A stretch of 7,026 bases of DNA from an uncultured Acidimicrobiales bacterium. GTDB lineage: Bacteria > Actinomycetota > Acidimicrobiia > Acidimicrobiales > UBA10347. How positions within the stretch are numbered: the stretch's first letter is position 1; every line of letters starts with the position of its first letter. Position numbers and translations under genes: made by a program. A model generated the notes under the pieces. The model ran no database searches and was not told the DNA's origin. It saw only the letters and a list, made by a program, of their open reading frames with translations. The stretch spans positions 1 to 7,026 of the forward strand of contig CALDGN010000280.1 in assembly GCA_937942965.1 (NCBI GenBank). Reading direction: 5' to 3'. Of the stretch, positions 5,488 to 7,026 are shown one piece after another.

Positions 5488-7026
5488 GTCGGCGGGGACG
5501 CCGGTCTGCCACACCACGTACGCCCCGTCGATGAGCACAAGATTGCCGTCGTTCATCACGACGAGCTCAGACCCACCGCGCTCGAACGTGTTCGCTGACC
5601 AGACGCGGTCGTCGCCTGCGAAGAGCGAGAGGTCGCCATCTTCGCCGACGGCGAGGCGATCAGCGTTTGAGCCGTCGGTGCCCGTCGACCACACGATTGC
5701 GCCGTCACTGTCTTCAACCACGAGGTTGCCGTTCGATCGCAGGATGAGGCGGAACGCCTGATCGGCCGAATCGATGAACTCGTTGGTGAGGAGGTCGACG
5801 CCAAACCGGACGTTCTCTGGCCCGATCACCGAGCTCACGTTGGGTGCCCCGAGCGAGGTGACTTTGGTGACGAGTCCCGATGTGTCCGGATCATCGTTGC
5901 GGGTTTGTTCGCCGCCGAAGAGGCAGTCCCCGTCGGCGGCGTCGCCGGTATCGGTCGCTTCCCAACACTCGGCGAGGAAGGCGCCGTAGCCGTTGGTGGC
6001 GAGCGCAAGCGAGGTGCCTTCGTCCATTCGGGCAAGGTCGGCCTGCTGCAGGTTGTCCCAGACGCCGTGTTCGGGAATCGGTGCTTCGCCGCCGTCTTCG
6101 CCCGGGAATTCGTCGTCTAGCCAGGACACGTAGTGCAGTAGCGAGCCTGAGTCGTCGAACAGCCAGACGCCGTCGCCGTTGTCCACGAGCGCCTCGTCTT
6201 GCTTGAGGCCTTCTGCGTTGCGGCCGCTGCTTCCTGGCGGGAACACGGCGTAGTTGAGGGCGGCTGCGCTGTCCCAGTTGGTCTGGGCCAGCGGGTAGTC
6301 CTGAGGGTTCGCGAGGGTGACGAGCGCAACCTCGCCCGGCTGCAAGACGGACGTGTTGCCGTCGAGATCGGTCGAGGGAATCAACCAGTCCATGCCAAAG
6401 GCTGGCTCGGGAGGATCGACCACGGGATGACGATCGACGAGCCGGAAGCCAGAGAGGTCCAGCGCTTCGTTGCCGATGTTGCGGAGCTCGATGGCCTCGT
6501 CGAGGTTCTGGTTGCCGGTGATGTCCATGAAGAAGACCTCGTTGATCACGAGGTTCCCGACGAGCGCAGACGTGGCGAAGTGATCGACGACGAGCGTGAC
6601 TTCGGTCGGTTCACCGGCTTCGCCGAAGAGCCCCTCGCGTGCTGTGAGGGTCAGGACGACCTCTTGGCCGAGCGTGGTTGGCGCGACACCTGTGACGGTT
6701 CGCAGCCGTGGTTCGGCCACGTTGGCCTGGACTGAGGTCGACAGAGCGCTTTGCACCTGGAGGGCGAGCGACTCAGGCGCGAGTTCGAGATCGTCGACGT
6801 AGGCCCGCAGCTCGAAGGGTTCGCCCGCGGCGACGACCTGGCGAAGCGGCACGCTCAGCCGAGGCGGCTCGTTGGGAACTGGGGTCGGGGTTGGTGTGGG
6901 TGTCGGTGGGACTGGTGTCGGGGTTGGTGTGGGTGTCGGTGGGACTGGTGTCGGGGTTGGTGTGGGTGTCGGTGGGACTGGTGTCGGGGTTGGTGTGGGT
7001 GTCGGTGGGACTGGTGTCGGGGTTGG
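5485..7026 (-). CDS. Lamin-tail and bulb-type lectin domain protein with Pro/Thr repeats, N-terminus outside window
   Basis: 513 residues are visible, counted from the right edge where the frame is still open; the true start lies beyond it. The GTG at 6852 is an internal Val codon. Residues 1 to about 50 are a Pro/Thr tract of an 11-residue repeat (TPVPPTPTPTP), typical of extracellular linkers. Residues about 60-155 look beta-rich and possibly Ig-like (uncertain). Residues about 158-343 match a lamin-tail domain: NLVINEVFF, EAIELRNIG, LDLSGFRLVD, LQPGEVALVT, then VDNGDGVWLFDDSGSLLHYVSW. C354 and C368 may form a disulfide. Residues about 407-510 are a bulb-type lectin domain with three subdomains: SNGNLVVEDSDGAIVWST, EDGDLSLFAGDDRVWS, and NDGNLVLIDGAYVVWQTG. 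The C-terminus ends at VPAD with no sorting signal or membrane anchor. It is probably secreted or surface-exposed and may bind carbohydrate or act as an adhesin or matrix protein; this is inference. It converges on the operon and must have its own promoter. Confidence 0.82.
   Translation of the reverse strand, partial: PTPTPVPPTPTPTPTPVPPTPTPTPTPVPPTPTPTPTPVPPTPTPTPTPVPNEPPRLSVPLRQVVAAGEPFELRAYVDDLELAPESLALQVQSALSTSVQANVAEPRLRTVTGVAPTTLGQEVVLTLTAREGLFGEAGEPTEVTLVVDHFATSALVGNLVINEVFFMDITGNQNLDEAIELRNIGNEALDLSGFRLVDRHPVVDPPEPAFGMDWLIPSTDLDGNTSVLQPGEVALVTLANPQDYPLAQTNWDSAAALNYAVFPPGSSGRNAEGLKQDEALVDNGDGVWLFDDSGSLLHYVSWLDDEFPGEDGGEAPIPEHGVWDNLQQADLARMDEGTSLALATNGYGAFLAECWEATDTGDAADGDCLFGGEQTRNDDPDTSGLVTKVTSLGAPNVSSVIGPENVRFGVDLLTNEFIDSADQAFRLILRSNGNLVVEDSDGAIVWSTGTDGSNADRLAVGEDGDLSLFAGDDRVWSANTFERGGSELVVMNDGNLVLIDGAYVVWQTGVPAD
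6891..7026. repeat. Perfect 33-bp tandem repeat coding Pro/Thr 11-mers
   Basis: Four identical 33-bp units (6891-6923, 6924-6956, 6957-6989, 6990-7022) plus the first 4 bases of a fifth run into the right edge. A diverged partial unit occupies about 6873-6890. On the - strand each unit encodes TPVPPTPTPTP in frame with the lamin-tail/lectin gene. I found no mismatch between the complete units. The + strand is rich in GGG runs. Total copy number is unknown because the array leaves the window. Confidence 0.95.

Noticed and set aside
5490..5503. Hairpin CGGCG-GGGA-CGCCG as a terminator of the operon
   Set aside because: It has only five strong pairs, no following T-run, and sits within the coding end of the - strand gene.
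6199..6735. 178-residue open frame on the + strand opposite the lamin-tail region
   Set aside because: The - strand frame is open across the whole region and encodes coherent lamin-tail and lectin domains; the + frame shows no motif.
6891..7022. CRISPR array
   Set aside because: The units are directly adjacent with no unique spacers and translate in frame as a Pro/Thr repeat.

Overview
This is a GC-rich window with dense, mostly co-oriented genes, and it looks chromosomal and actinobacterial. An Acidimicrobiia/Ilumatobacter-type source is my best guess. The reasons are the DUF2510 (WYPDP...RYWDG) domain, the pan/nad/coaX/lysS grouping, strong G/C bias at third codon positions and 1-4 base stop/start overlaps. 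This lineage call is inference; no rRNA or other marker is present.

Layout. From 1 to 5477 every gene is on the + strand and reads as one probable operon: panC (5' end outside the window), a DUF2510 plus scramblase-like protein, nadC, coaX, lysS and a left-handed beta-helix acyltransferase. Junctions are ATGA overlap (panC/DUF2510 gene), TGATG overlap (DUF2510 gene/nadC), a 46-base gap holding a clear Shine-Dalgarno (nadC/coaX), ATGA overlap (coaX/lysS) and a 7-base gap (lysS/acyltransferase). From 5485 to the right edge one gene lies on the - strand, converging on the operon with only 7 bases between the two stop codons. It encodes a probable surface or secreted protein with a Pro/Thr repeat tract, a lamin-tail domain and a C-terminal bulb-type lectin domain; its N-terminus is outside the window. 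No stretch over 300 bases lacks a gene. I see no RNA gene, CRISPR array, insertion sequence or convincing promoter or terminator.

How the genes fit together. PanC makes pantothenate and CoaX phosphorylates it, which are successive stages on the way to coenzyme A. NadC makes nicotinate mononucleotide for de novo NAD. LysS charges tRNA-Lys. The scramblase-like protein and the acyltransferase are the two members without an obvious place in this cofactor/translation set. Most of the window is ordinary housekeeping DNA. The parts most worth a second look are the scramblase-like gene locked inside the operon, the lamin-tail/lectin protein with its perfect 33-bp repeats at the window edge, and two small sequence oddities (a 15-bp duplication over the nadC stop and a palindrome containing both convergent stops).
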